A stretch of 64,000 bases of DNA from contig LWTL01000113.1 in the NCBI GenBank assembly GCA_002101235.1, positions 1 to 64,000 of the forward strand, written 5' to 3'. The stretch comes from Cycloclasticus sp. symbiont of Bathymodiolus heckerae (GTDB taxonomy: Bacteria; Pseudomonadota; Gammaproteobacteria; Methylococcales; Cycloclasticaceae). A program made the translations under genes and the position numbers. Below the pieces are notes generated by a model that saw only the letters and a list, made by a program, of their open reading frames with translations, made no database searches and was not told the origin of the DNA. Positions 18,164 to 27,513 of the stretch are shown here, piece after piece (position 1 is the first letter of the stretch; each line of letters starts with the position of its first letter).

Positions 18164-18251
18164 TGGTGGAGAGAGAGGGATTCGAACCCTCGGTACCTTT
18201 CGGTACACACGCTTTCCAAGCGTGCTCATTCGGCCGCTCTGACATCTCTCC
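18164..18251 (-). tRNA. tRNA-Ser (anticodon GGA)
   Basis: 88 bases including an encoded CCA. The acceptor stem GGAGAGA pairs with TCTCTCC. The anticodon arm CACGC-TTGGAAA-GCGTG shows anticodon GGA. A long variable arm (GTACC-GAAA-GGTAC) and the T-loop GGTTCGAATCC are present, as expected for a class II serine tRNA. The base before CCA is A where tRNA-Ser usually has G. The 3' end served as the attachment site of the decayed integrative element on its left. Confidence 0.96.
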
Positions 18252-18326
18252 GGCATCGTTCTTTTAAAACGCTATCATCGCGTTTTGAGGCTATGAATTA
18301 TATCAGCATTTTTTAATTCTATAGGC

Positions 18327-20195
18327 TTATTCTGCCATCGACTCAAGCTCATCCCACCGTTGGTATGCGGCTTGTAGCTTTTTATCTATGGCAGCTAATT
18401 CATCCATCTTATTTTGTATCTCGTCGCGATCACCCGAGTGAAAATCTGCTGAACAAGTAAGCTCTTGTAATTTAGCTAAGTTATTTTCTAAATCTTCGAT
18501 TGTTTTTGGCAGCTCATCCAGCTCTTTTTTAATCTTGAAGCTCAGCTTTGGCTTTTTCTTTGGGCTTACTACTGCCTTTTCTACTTTTTGTTTTACCGCT
18601 CCACCTTGGCTATTACCTTTGATAATTTTTGCCCAATCAGGTATTTCACCCACGTAATCTACAATTTCACCATCACCTTCAAACAGCCAAAAGTTTGTAA
18701 CAACATTTTCTAAGAATTTACGATCATGGCTTACAAGGATCAACGTGCCATCATAATCTACCAATAATTCTTCTAACAATTCTAGTGTTTCAACATCCAA
18801 GTCATTTGTTGGCTCATCCATCACAATGAAATTGGCTGGCTGACTGAACAACTTAGCTAACAATATGCGGTTGCGCTCTCCGCCTGATAACACTTTGGCC
18901 GGTGATCGTGCGCGTTCTGGTGCAAATAAGAAATCACCCAGATAGCTGATGATATGACGGTCCCGCCCATTAATGGTGATGCTATCTCTGCCGCCGGACA
19001 CTAGATCAATCACTGTTTTCTCAAGATCTAATGAATCTCTGTGCTGATCAAAATACGCTACTTTTAGCTTGGTACCGTGCTTTACATTGCCTGAGTCTAC
19101 CTCTATATTTTGCAACAGGGCTTTTATCAACGTGCTTTTACCCACGCCGTTAGGGCCTACTAAACCTATACGATCACCTCGCATTAATCGGCATGAAAAA
19201 TCATGCACCATGCGTTTTCCATCGTAAGCTACCGCAATATCTTCGGCCTCTAGAACCAACTTACCGGACTTCTCGCCTGTTTCTACTTCTAATTTTGCGG
19301 GGCCGGCTAAACTCCTGCGTTCTGCTCGGTCGCGTCTTAATTGCTGTAAGGCCCTTACACGCCCTTCATTCCTAGTACGTCTGGCTTTTATTCCTTGCCT
19401 TATCCAAACTTCTTCACGCGCGAGTTTTTTATCAAATTCTGCGTTGGTTTTAGCTTCAGATTCCAAGGCTGCGGCTTTGCGCTCAAGGTATTGTTCGTAT
19501 GTGCACGACCAACTGGTTAATTGGCCACGGTCTATTTCTATAATGCGTTTGGCTATATTTTGTAAGAAGACACGATCATGCGTAATGCAGACAACAGCCC
19601 CTCTAAATGTTTCTAGCTGTTTTTCTAACCAAACGATAGTTTCCATATCGAGGTGATTCGTTGGCTCATCCAACAGCAATACATCGGGTTCTACTACTAA
19701 AGCACGGGCTAAGCCTACACGGCGTTTCCAGCCGCCGGACATTTCACTTATCTTTTTATCTGCCGGTAAACTCAACCGACTTAAAACAGAATCGACTCGC
19801 TGTTGTATTGTCCAACCATCCAATGCCTCAAATTGATGCTGTAACTTTCCTAGCGCATCTAAATCTACGTTGGGGTCGAGTAACATATCGTGATACTGCG
19901 CGATTAGGTGGCCTACTTCGCCCAAGCTATCTGCAACAGCTTCGTACACGGTGGATTCTTCTGGTAAAACGGGAGACTGCTCAAGTGTCGCAACAATAAC
20001 GCCAGCTTGGCGCCAAACTTGACCTGAGTCGGGTAAGACCTCTTTGGCCAACAGTTTTAGTAGTGTGGACTTCCCTTCGCCGTTTCGGCCAATGAGTCCC
20101 ACACGTTCTTGTTCATCTATTTGCAGGTTAGCTTTGTCCAGCACGGGTTTTAAGCCAAAAGCGATACTGGCATTATCAAGTTTTATTAAAGGCAT
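18327..20195 (-). CDS. uup: ABC-F family ATPase Uup
   Basis: 622-residue cytosolic protein with two ATP-binding cassettes and no membrane domain. Walker A sites are G-R-N-G-E-G-K-S-T (36-44) and G-P-N-G-V-G-K-S-T (about 350). Signature motifs M-S-G-G and L-S-G-G-E-R-N-R precede the D-E-P-T-N Walker B ends. The charged C-terminal tail (about 540-622), rich in K and E with heptad-like spacing, matches the Uup coiled coil that binds branched DNA. ABC-F proteins act on ribosomes, and Uup is also linked to precise excision of transposons. Its start lies 2 bases from the cinA-like stop, so it is probably the last gene of that run. Confidence 0.92.
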   Translation of the reverse strand: MPLIKLDNASIAFGLKPVLDKANLQIDEQERVGLIGRNGEGKSTLLKLLAKEVLPDSGQVWRQAGVIVATLEQSPVLPEESTVYEAVADSLGEVGHLIAQYHDMLLDPNVDLDALGKLQHQFEALDGWTIQQRVDSVLSRLSLPADKKISEMSGGWKRRVGLARALVVEPDVLLLDEPTNHLDMETIVWLEKQLETFRGAVVCITHDRVFLQNIAKRIIEIDRGQLTSWSCTYEQYLERKAAALESEAKTNAEFDKKLAREEVWIRQGIKARRTRNEGRVRALQQLRRDRAERRSLAGPAKLEVETGEKSGKLVLEAEDIAVAYDGKRMVHDFSCRLMRGDRIGLVGPNGVGKSTLIKALLQNIEVDSGNVKHGTKLKVAYFDQHRDSLDLEKTVIDLVSGGRDSITINGRDRHIISYLGDFLFAPERARSPAKVLSGGERNRILLAKLFSQPANFIVMDEPTNDLDVETLELLEELLVDYDGTLILVSHDRKFLENVVTNFWLFEGDGEIVDYVGEIPDWAKIIKGNSQGGAVKQKVEKAVVSPKKKPKLSFKIKKELDELPKTIEDLENNLAKLQELTCSADFHSGDRDEIQNKMDELAAIDKKLQAAYQRWDELESMAE

Positions 20196-20197
20196 AA

Positions 20198-21409
20198 TTA
20201 GCTGTTTAAAAGGTATTTTCGTAATAAATTAAGGGCGGCGGCAGAAGCAATCGTACGCTTTCGCTCGATACGGCCCTGTATTGTTTTTGATGCGGATAAC
20301 GTTCGTTTACCATCTACAACTACTATAAAAATTTGCGTTTCGTTGCTAGCTGTTTCTTCGTATAACTGCACAAGCGTTAGTGTTGCCGCCGTGCTTGCAT
20401 GTTCTTGTTTAGCTATTTTAATAGCTAGACTTTCATCAATGCTTACGCCCAACAATGCGAACGACGACATTATGCCAGACACCTGCGGAAAAACGGTCGA
20501 TTTAATCAGGTATTTACTATCGCATTGTTGTGCAATATCACCTTGCGATAACGTTTCTAGCACATTGAGCGTATATCCTTTATTTTGCATTAACTGGCTG
20601 ACATAGGCCGGCAAGCTTTTAATCGATTGCCCTAGGCCATCAACTGCAAAGACGCTATCACTCAACACCTCTTTTACACGGTTAACTGTTGCGTGCATCT
20701 CACCTTCATTAGCCCCATGGGGAAAAACAAGCTTTAGCTCATTTTCTGGCAACCCTGCTCTAAAGCTAATACGCACATCATCGGCAAGGGCTAACTTATC
20801 TATTTCTTGCTGCATCGCTGATTCGCCCATGCCCATTGTTCGTAGTGTAACTAGCGTTGTTTTTTCTACCGTAAAGCGCGTACGTAAATCATCTAATACA
20901 ACAGTCTCCAGCATGTTTTTCATTTCATACGGCACCCCGGGCATGCAATAAAAAAGACAGTTTTTACCGCTAGCGACAAACCCCGGGGCTGTACCCCAAT
21001 GGTTATCAATACGTGTTGAATCTGCTGGCAAATAAGCCTGTTTGCGGTTAAGCGCTGGCATATCAACGTGTAGCTTGGCGAAATAGTCTTTCATCATAAC
21101 GAGAGCCGTTTCGTCAAATATTAGCTCTGTTTTAAATGCCTTAGCAAACGCTTCAGTTGTTAGATCGTCTTGTGTTGGGCCCAGTCCGCCTGTGCAAAGG
21201 CAGATATCAGCCTGCTCATCAATATCCTGCAGTACTTGCACCAAGTCATCCAGCTCATCGGCCACGGTGATATGACGAATAATATCAAACCCTAACGCGC
21301 TACAGTGGTCGGCAAGGTAAGCAGCATTTGTGTCCACTGTTGCGCCGGTGATTACTTCATCACCTTGAGAAAAGATTACCACTTTGGGCCTGTTTGTTTT
21401 AGGCATCAA
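20198..21409 (-). CDS. cinA: CinA-like protein (competence/damage-inducible protein A)
   Basis: 403 residues. Residues about 8-175 are a MoaB/Mog-type (COG1058) domain, beginning V-V-I-F-S-Q-G-D-E-V and holding the T-G-G-L-G-P-T-x-D-D motif near 78-87. Residues about 255-400 resemble the CinA C-terminal NMN deamidase domain but look divergent, lacking the clear A-E-S-C-T-G-G start. Full CinA hydrolyses ADP-ribose and deamidates NMN in the pyridine-nucleotide salvage cycle. Here the first activity is better supported than the second. The start overlaps the end of the DUF2797 gene by 11 bases. Confidence 0.82.
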   Translation of the reverse strand: MMPKTNRPKVVIFSQGDEVITGATVDTNAAYLADHCSALGFDIIRHITVADELDDLVQVLQDIDEQADICLCTGGLGPTQDDLTTEAFAKAFKTELIFDETALVMMKDYFAKLHVDMPALNRKQAYLPADSTRIDNHWGTAPGFVASGKNCLFYCMPGVPYEMKNMLETVVLDDLRTRFTVEKTTLVTLRTMGMGESAMQQEIDKLALADDVRISFRAGLPENELKLVFPHGANEGEMHATVNRVKEVLSDSVFAVDGLGQSIKSLPAYVSQLMQNKGYTLNVLETLSQGDIAQQCDSKYLIKSTVFPQVSGIMSSFALLGVSIDESLAIKIAKQEHASTAATLTLVQLYEETASNETQIFIVVVDGKRTLSASKTIQGRIERKRTIASAAALNLLRKYLLNS

Positions 21410-22217
21410 ACCGTAAGTTGTAGCTGGTGAATTTGCGGATATTCAATACACCGCTATCTAAAATCAAATACTGACCTTTTATACCCAATAACACCCCTTC
21501 AATTTCGGGTGTTTTATCAAAATTAAAGGATTTAATCTTTTCTGGATACTCCAATACAGGAAAGTTAATATCCACCTGTTTTGCATTCGTTAGCAATTCA
21601 ATATCGCCCACTTTATTTTTTGCTTGAATAGCATTTAACTCGGATTCTGCCTCCGCCAACAAACGATCTCTTTCTTGTAATAAGTCTTTCGCTTCTGCCT
21701 GTCCTTTTAGCATTTTTCGCCAATCCGTTTTATCCCCTACATATTGCTTTAACGCCATTTCAACTTGACCTGACTGCAACCGCGTTTTAACTTTAAAAAT
21801 AGGCAATGCCTGTGTTGCGCCTTGATCGATCCACCGCGTAGGTATTTGTGTATGACGAGTTATGCCGACTTTTAAACCGGATGAATTCGCTAAATAGACG
21901 ATATGGTCTTGAAAACAAAAGTCTTCGCCCCACTTTGGGTCTCGGCATGTGCCTAAATGATAGTGGCAGGTTTCGGGTTTCATAATACATAAATCACACT
22001 GCGGTAATTTCATCATGCAGGGGTAACAAAAACCTTGGCTGTAACTTTTTTTGGTTTTTTTACCGCAATTTGAACAATGAATGTCGCCCAAGTGCGTGAG
22101 TTTAATAGGCTTTCCTAAATACGGGTTAAGCGGCACAAGCTCATCGCCAATCGGTAAACTATACTCAACGGATTCGCCTAATATGGCTTGCATTTTTTTT
22201 ATGTGACCTTCAGCCAT
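21399..22217 (-). CDS. DUF2797 domain protein
   Basis: 272 residues matching DUF2797 in layout. An N-terminal half carries three cysteine pairs (C-S-N-C-G-K-K, C-Y-P-C, C-D-L-C with a following C-H-Y-H, about 48-88), likely a zinc-binding knuckle. A middle region G-I-T-R-x-x-Q-I-P-T-R-W-I-D-Q-G-A (about 137-153) resembles a GIY-YIG-like core. The function is not established. It sits between the YqiA-like esterase (2-base gap) and cinA (overlap), so it is part of the same transcription unit. Confidence 0.85.
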   Translation of the reverse strand: MAEGHIKKMQAILGESVEYSLPIGDELVPLNPYLGKPIKLTHLGDIHCSNCGKKTKKSYSQGFCYPCMMKLPQCDLCIMKPETCHYHLGTCRDPKWGEDFCFQDHIVYLANSSGLKVGITRHTQIPTRWIDQGATQALPIFKVKTRLQSGQVEMALKQYVGDKTDWRKMLKGQAEAKDLLQERDRLLAEAESELNAIQAKNKVGDIELLTNAKQVDINFPVLEYPEKIKSFNFDKTPEIEGVLLGIKGQYLILDSGVLNIRKFTSYNLRFDA

Positions 22218-22219
22218 TG

Positions 22220-22789
22220 TTATGTCCTTTGTAAAAATTCAAATGTTGTGTCTAAGTATTGCTCGTAGTCTGAAAAACCATGGTCGCCTCCCTCTATAAC
22301 GACTTGCTCACAGCCTTGGTAGTAATTTACACCTTGTTTGTAGTCCAGCACTTCATCACCTGTTTGCGTTAGTAACAAGATGTTTTCTAGTCGCTTAATA
22401 GTTGGCACATGCATAGCCTCTAACTGATCTAAATGCTGTTGCGTGAAGTTGAAAACTTCGTCGCTGTGGTAGTTTTTATTCTCGCCTAACAGTTTCGACA
22501 ATAACTCGTATGCAAACACCGCTGGATTAATGAGCACGCTCTTCTTACTGTATTTTTCACCCAAGTGCGTTGCATAAAAACCACCAAGGGAACTGCCAAT
22601 TAAACCCCAGTCTTTATCACTCAGTGTCGCTATATGCGCCTCAACAGTCTCCATTGCATCCGCTGGACAATACGACAGGTCTATAAGAAAAAGCGTATGC
22701 TTTCCGTCACGCTCAACATACTGTTTAACCAACTGCGCTTTAAACGATGCGGTCGAACTACAAAATCCGTGTAAATAAATGGTGTGCAC
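22220..22789 (-). CDS. yqiA: YqiA-like alpha/beta-fold esterase
   Basis: 189 residues, the length of YqiA/YcfP proteins. The start I-Y-L-H-G-F is the oxyanion strand, the nucleophile elbow G-S-S-L-G-G is near 63-68, and the final histidine lies in G-G-D-H-G-F near 168-173, with D140 or a nearby acid completing the triad. E. coli YqiA hydrolyses short-chain thioesters and esters. First gene of the run yqiA, DUF2797, cinA, uup. Confidence 0.86.
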   Translation of the reverse strand: MHTIYLHGFCSSTASFKAQLVKQYVERDGKHTLFLIDLSYCPADAMETVEAHIATLSDKDWGLIGSSLGGFYATHLGEKYSKKSVLINPAVFAYELLSKLLGENKNYHSDEVFNFTQQHLDQLEAMHVPTIKRLENILLLTQTGDEVLDYKQGVNYYQGCEQVVIEGGDHGFSDYEQYLDTTFEFLQRT

Positions 22790-22878
22790 TAAAAAGCCAG
22801 ACTTTCAAGAAAACGCTAGAATAACCGACCCATTGCAGGCCTACCATCATTACATTCCGTTTATATTAAGAATCGGCG

Positions 22879-25800
22879 TTAATGCAAGTGCTTTTCATCA
22901 TCAGAAGGCAGCATATATTCAGTTACAAAAGCTTCTTCAGATAGCGGTTTATTAATAAAGTAACCTTGGATAAGGTCACACTTGTGATCTGTAAGGAAAT
23001 CATACTGCTCCTGAGACTCGACACCTTCTGCGACTACTTTCATACCGAGGTTATGCGCTAGTACAATCATACCGTCGACTACCGCCTTGTCCGCTTCATT
23101 TTCGGGGATATCTTTAATAAACTCCATATCCAGCTTTAAGGTGCTCGCAGGCAGTTTTTTAATGTAACTAAATGACGAATATCCTGTACCGAAATCATCA
23201 ATGGAGATACTGACACCCATATCTTTAATTTGATTTAATTTCTCAAGCATTGAATCAATATTTTCTAAAACCATCGTTTCAGTTACTTCTAACTCGAGAT
23301 ACTTCGGGTCTAACTCGTATTTATCCAAGCAGGTTGCAACGAGAGAAACAAAATTCTCTTCTGCCATTTGTACTGCAGAAACATTAACCGCTACCGAGCC
23401 ATAATAACCGTGCTCATCCTGCCACTTTTTAGTCGTTGCACAGGCAGTATCCAACACCCATAAACCAATTTCTTTTATCAGACCCATTTCTTCTGCCACC
23501 GGTATAAACTCAGCTGGCGATACCATCCCTCTCAAATGATGATGCCAACGAACCAGTGCTTCCGAACCGATAATTTTGTGGGTCGTCGTATCTTGCTTCG
23601 GTTGAAAATATAGCGATAGTTCATTATCACAAAGAACCTTTCTAAGTTCTGACTCAATGCGCATCCGCTGCTCCAAAACTTCGCTCATTTCTTGTGTATA
23701 CATACGGTAGGTATTTCGACCGGCCGACTTGGCTCGATACATCGCTGTATCAGCATTCTTCAATAAAGTATCTTTTGATAAACCGTCATTCGGATAAATA
23801 GCGATACCAATACTAACACCCGCAAACACTTCATTGCCCACCAAGTTAAATGGGTCTTTCAATGCAGTAAGCATCGATCTAGCAACCAGATCTGGCGTCG
23901 ATATATCCGTCATATTACTGAGTACGACAACAAACTCATCTCCACCGATTCGTGCCAGCATATCGCCCGAACGAATACAGTTTGCTAACCGCCCAGACAA
24001 GGCTTTTAAAAGAACATCACCCGCTTCGTGGCCTAGGCTGTCGTTAATATTTTTAAACCGATCAAGGTCAATAAAAAATATAGCTGTTTTAGTGTTATTT
24101 CTTTTAGCGTGCTCTAACTCTTGCTGGAATTGTTCAACAAAGGCCGCACGATTCGGCAGCCCCGTTAAGCTATCTTTATACGCTAATTTTTGCACATGTT
24201 TATCAGCCGATTGTTTTGCTAACAAACGTTTAACGCGCTGCCTAAGAACTGATAAATTAATAGGCTTAGGAACAAAATCAGCAGCACCACTTTCAAACGC
24301 TAAGTCCACCGCCTTTTCACTTTCTAATGCCGTGGTTATTAAAATAGGCACACTCTCACCCCCAGGCATCGCTTTAATTTCTCGACACGCTTCGAAACCA
24401 TCTTTTATAGGCATCATCGCATCCATAATTACCACGTTAGGCCTTAGGATTTCAAACAACCTAACCGCATCTCGGCCATTCGCACCTAACTCAACTTGGT
24501 AGCCTTCTCGCTCTAAGACATTAGCCACTGTCATACGAGTGCTTTGGTCATCATCCACAATCAATACAACTTCTTTATTGCGTTTCGCTTGGCCTTGTAT
24601 GGACATCTCTAATGTTGCCAGCCTTGCATTCAATGCCGCTTCTACAAGTGAGAACTCAGATTCCAAGCGCTCGTTTAAAGTGGTAATTTGGCTATCACCC
24701 ATCAGTTTTTGTGCCCAAGTCTCTTCAACTTCAATACAAACTGAAACAAGGTCTTCTGCGCCTAAATTACGTGAACTACCTTTGATTTTATGCGCCAAAT
24801 CTAAGCATTTTGTTGTGTCGCCGGCTTCCATTGCCGCCGTTAACGTCACGATATAAATGGGCATATCCAATAAATAAGAGTGAACAATTTGTTGAATGCC
24901 GCTACCTGTATTAACAACCAGTGCTTTAAATACTGAGTCTACTATTATCGACCCGTCAACTGATTCCAATTCAATATCGGACAAACCATCTTCGCTTAGC
25001 GGGTAACCAAACTCTTTTTCGAGCACCGCTAATAATTCAGATAATTGGAATGGCTTCGACAAACAGTCATTCATACCACTCTTAATGCATGCGTCCAATT
25101 CAAGCTTTTGCTCTTTCGCAGTTAAGGCAACAATAACCGGCTGCTTTACTGCGCTATCTAGACCCCTTATAGCTTTAGTTGCTTCATGACCGTCCATTAC
25201 TGGCATATTGCAATCCATTAAAATAAGGTCGTAGCCTTTTTCTTTAAACATTCTCAATGCTTCTTTCCCGTTATCGGCTACTTCGTTAAGCATTGCTGTT
25301 GCTACCAGTTGATTCGTCGCGTTGTCATCCACAACTAATACATTCAAGCTTTGCAACATAATATTTGCATTCGTTTTCGTTTTAACCTCAGCTTTCGCTC
25401 GATCTTCATTACCTGCAAACACATCAAGCAAAGTCATTCTTAATTTGTCATAACGAACAGGTCGGTCAATTGAACCAGTAAAAGGAACCTCTTCACCATC
25501 AACCGAACTAATTTTGCTTCCAAATCTGATCATTGGAATTAGTTGCGTCTCTGAGAAACGCTCTCCATTTTTGAAGTTTTCCAAAAACGAACTCATATTA
25601 CCTGCGCTGTAATCAACATTGAATAAACAAATATTCGGCATTTGCCCAGATTCTAATTCAAGATTCATCGTCACCGTTGCCTCGTCTAGGCTCTCAACTA
25701 CTTGATACGATATATCCCATCTCTTAAACATGCCCTCTATATATATTCTTGTTTCTTTGAACGGCTCAATTAATAAAACACTTTTACCCGCCAACAGCTT

Positions 25801-27276
25801 AACTTCACTTACTGACTCTTCAAGCGCGATACTGTGCGCTTGCATTGGTATTAATAATTGGAAACGAGAGCCCACACCTAGTTCACTCGTCACCGAAACT
25901 GACCCACCCATTAACTCTGTCATCTCGCTAACAATCGTCAACCCTAACCCTGTACCGCCATACTCATTAGTTGTCTCAGCGCTCACTTGACCAAATGGCC
26001 TGAATATTTCCTCCAAGGATTCATCGGGAATGCCTGTACCGGTATCGGTCACACTTATATTTATCAATGCAGTGCCCTTAGCTTGCGATACAACATGCGC
26101 AGACAACGTAATATGCCCATCAGATGTGAACTTGATGGCGTTGTTTAATAGGTTACTAACAACTTGACGAATGCGTGTCGAATCTCCGCGCACAAACAAG
26201 ACCTCGTCTGTTGGCAAATCCAAGCATAATTCCAAATCCTTCACCTGAATTTTCTCTGCATACAACAAAGCAAGCTGTTCCAGTAACAACCTCAAGTCTA
26301 AATCTTTCAATTCCAGCTCAAAGTGTCCAGCTTCTATTTTGCTAAAATCCAATACATCATTGATCATTTGCAATAATGAATCGCCTGACTTACTCGCGAC
26401 CTCAAGATATTCATGCTGGTGCTGTGGCAAACCCATTTCTTTCAATAAATTAACCATGCCTAAAATACCGTTTAACGGCGTTCTAATTTCATGGCTGACA
26501 TTGGCTGCAAAGTCTGATTTCACCTTTGCTATTTGAACGGCTTGATCCCTTGATGTTTCTAATTCTAGGTGCTTCTTTTCAATCATATCCATCATTTGAT
26601 TAAATGATTCAGACATGTAATTCAATTCTGCCGAAGCATCATGGTATGTTCGCAACCCCGTTTCACCCGATGCGGCTTGAATCATCATTGATGAAAATGC
26701 TTCTAGCGGCTTGGTTAAACGTCTAATAACCAAATTGAGTGCCCCCAATAACAACAACGCTAGTAATAGAATAATGCCTGCATTAGTGAAGAAAATAGTT
26801 TTAGCATAGCTTGCAACAGATCGCTTATCTAAAATCAGCATCACGTAAGCTGCAGAGCCATGAGTAACACTTGCTGTAAAATAAAACCCGTGTTCAGTTT
26901 CACGCTCGAAGTGAGCGGCTCTGGTTTTAACATCCTGCCAGCCACTAATCAGCTCATAATCCTTATCTCTTTTTAGGGCAAATGTTTTTTTGAAATCTTC
27001 GTCAAAAATAACTAACTTTTGCACACCTGTGAATTCTAGAGACGATTTAAAAGAATAACTCAATAGTTCTTCTAAACTACCTGAGAAAGGAACCGACAAT
27101 TGATTATTTAACGCATTTAAAACAGCCTTACCATGATCAATGTAGGCCGCTCTTTCTCGCTCATAAGTAACATAGGAAATAAATGCAGCCGAAGCCAACG
27201 ACATAAAAATAACGCCAATCAAAAACGCCATATTTAACTGCTGACTAAATCCTTTTTTTTCTTGTTTAGTGTTCAT
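22879..27276 (-). CDS. Giant hybrid histidine kinase with REC, Hpt, GGDEF and EAL domains
   Basis: 1465 residues. Transmembrane helices at about 16-36 and 162-185 flank a periplasmic sensor. HAMP-like 186-240, HisKA with H262 in S-H-E-I-R-T-P, and HATPase to about 475 (G-G-T-G-L-G-L at 440-446). Then a degenerate receiver 498-620, a second receiver 645-755 (D650-D651, D688, K741), and Hpt with H829. A third receiver 903-1020 (D908-910, D952, K1004), GGDEF at 1111-1115, and EAL starting at E1239-A-L. It joins a BarA-like phosphorelay to a c-di-GMP output in one chain. The second receiver lacks about 10 residues between its first helix and V-A-D-N-G. No response regulator or ligand gene is adjacent. 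Confidence 0.94.
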   Translation of the reverse strand: MNTKQEKKGFSQQLNMAFLIGVIFMSLASAAFISYVTYERERAAYIDHGKAVLNALNNQLSVPFSGSLEELLSYSFKSSLEFTGVQKLVIFDEDFKKTFALKRDKDYELISGWQDVKTRAAHFERETEHGFYFTASVTHGSAAYVMLILDKRSVASYAKTIFFTNAGIILLLALLLLGALNLVIRRLTKPLEAFSSMMIQAASGETGLRTYHDASAELNYMSESFNQMMDMIEKKHLELETSRDQAVQIAKVKSDFAANVSHEIRTPLNGILGMVNLLKEMGLPQHQHEYLEVASKSGDSLLQMINDVLDFSKIEAGHFELELKDLDLRLLLEQLALLYAEKIQVKDLELCLDLPTDEVLFVRGDSTRIRQVVSNLLNNAIKFTSDGHITLSAHVVSQAKGTALINISVTDTGTGIPDESLEEIFRPFGQVSAETTNEYGGTGLGLTIVSEMTELMGGSVSVTSELGVGSRFQLLIPMQAHSIALEESVSEVKLLAGKSVLLIEPFKETRIYIEGMFKRWDISYQVVESLDEATVTMNLELESGQMPNICLFNVDYSAGNMSSFLENFKNGERFSETQLIPMIRFGSKISSVDGEEVPFTGSIDRPVRYDKLRMTLLDVFAGNEDRAKAEVKTKTNANIMLQSLNVLVVDDNATNQLVATAMLNEVADNGKEALRMFKEKGYDLILMDCNMPVMDGHEATKAIRGLDSAVKQPVIVALTAKEQKLELDACIKSGMNDCLSKPFQLSELLAVLEKEFGYPLSEDGLSDIELESVDGSIIVDSVFKALVVNTGSGIQQIVHSYLLDMPIYIVTLTAAMEAGDTTKCLDLAHKIKGSSRNLGAEDLVSVCIEVEETWAQKLMGDSQITTLNERLESEFSLVEAALNARLATLEMSIQGQAKRNKEVVLIVDDDQSTRMTVANVLEREGYQVELGANGRDAVRLFEILRPNVVIMDAMMPIKDGFEACREIKAMPGGESVPILITTALESEKAVDLAFESGAADFVPKPINLSVLRQRVKRLLAKQSADKHVQKLAYKDSLTGLPNRAAFVEQFQQELEHAKRNNTKTAIFFIDLDRFKNINDSLGHEAGDVLLKALSGRLANCIRSGDMLARIGGDEFVVVLSNMTDISTPDLVARSMLTALKDPFNLVGNEVFAGVSIGIAIYPNDGLSKDTLLKNADTAMYRAKSAGRNTYRMYTQEMSEVLEQRMRIESELRKVLCDNELSLYFQPKQDTTTHKIIGSEALVRWHHHLRGMVSPAEFIPVAEEMGLIKEIGLWVLDTACATTKKWQDEHGYYGSVAVNVSAVQMAEENFVSLVATCLDKYELDPKYLELEVTETMVLENIDSMLEKLNQIKDMGVSISIDDFGTGYSSFSYIKKLPASTLKLDMEFIKDIPENEADKAVVDGMIVLAHNLGMKVVAEGVESQEQYDFLTDHKCDLIQGYFINKPLSEEAFVTEYMLPSDDEKHLH

Positions 27277-27473
27277 CCGATTTTTTAAACCATATTCCCT
27301 TTATTGAGAGGCACTCATTACAAAGCCGAGCATCCACTCAATCAACCTCCGCGCCAATAACTTCCTTAAGCATAGTCGATTTTTAAAATATTCCCATTAT
27401 CTATAGGCTCTCTTTAAAATATAACTGACCAAACTTGCTTAAAATTTCCTTCAGCATGAACTTTTTACACCGC

Positions 27474-27479
27474 TATAAT
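27474..27479 (+). promoter_or_regulatory. Candidate -10 box of pyrF
   Basis: TATAAT, a perfect sigma-70 -10 hexamer, 34 bases before the pyrF ATG. The -35 is weak: TTCAGC at 27450-27455 with 18-base spacing is the best candidate. Confidence 0.5.
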
Positions 27480-27513
27480 ACAATCCTAATTTATTATTTT
27501 GGAGTGACGCGAG

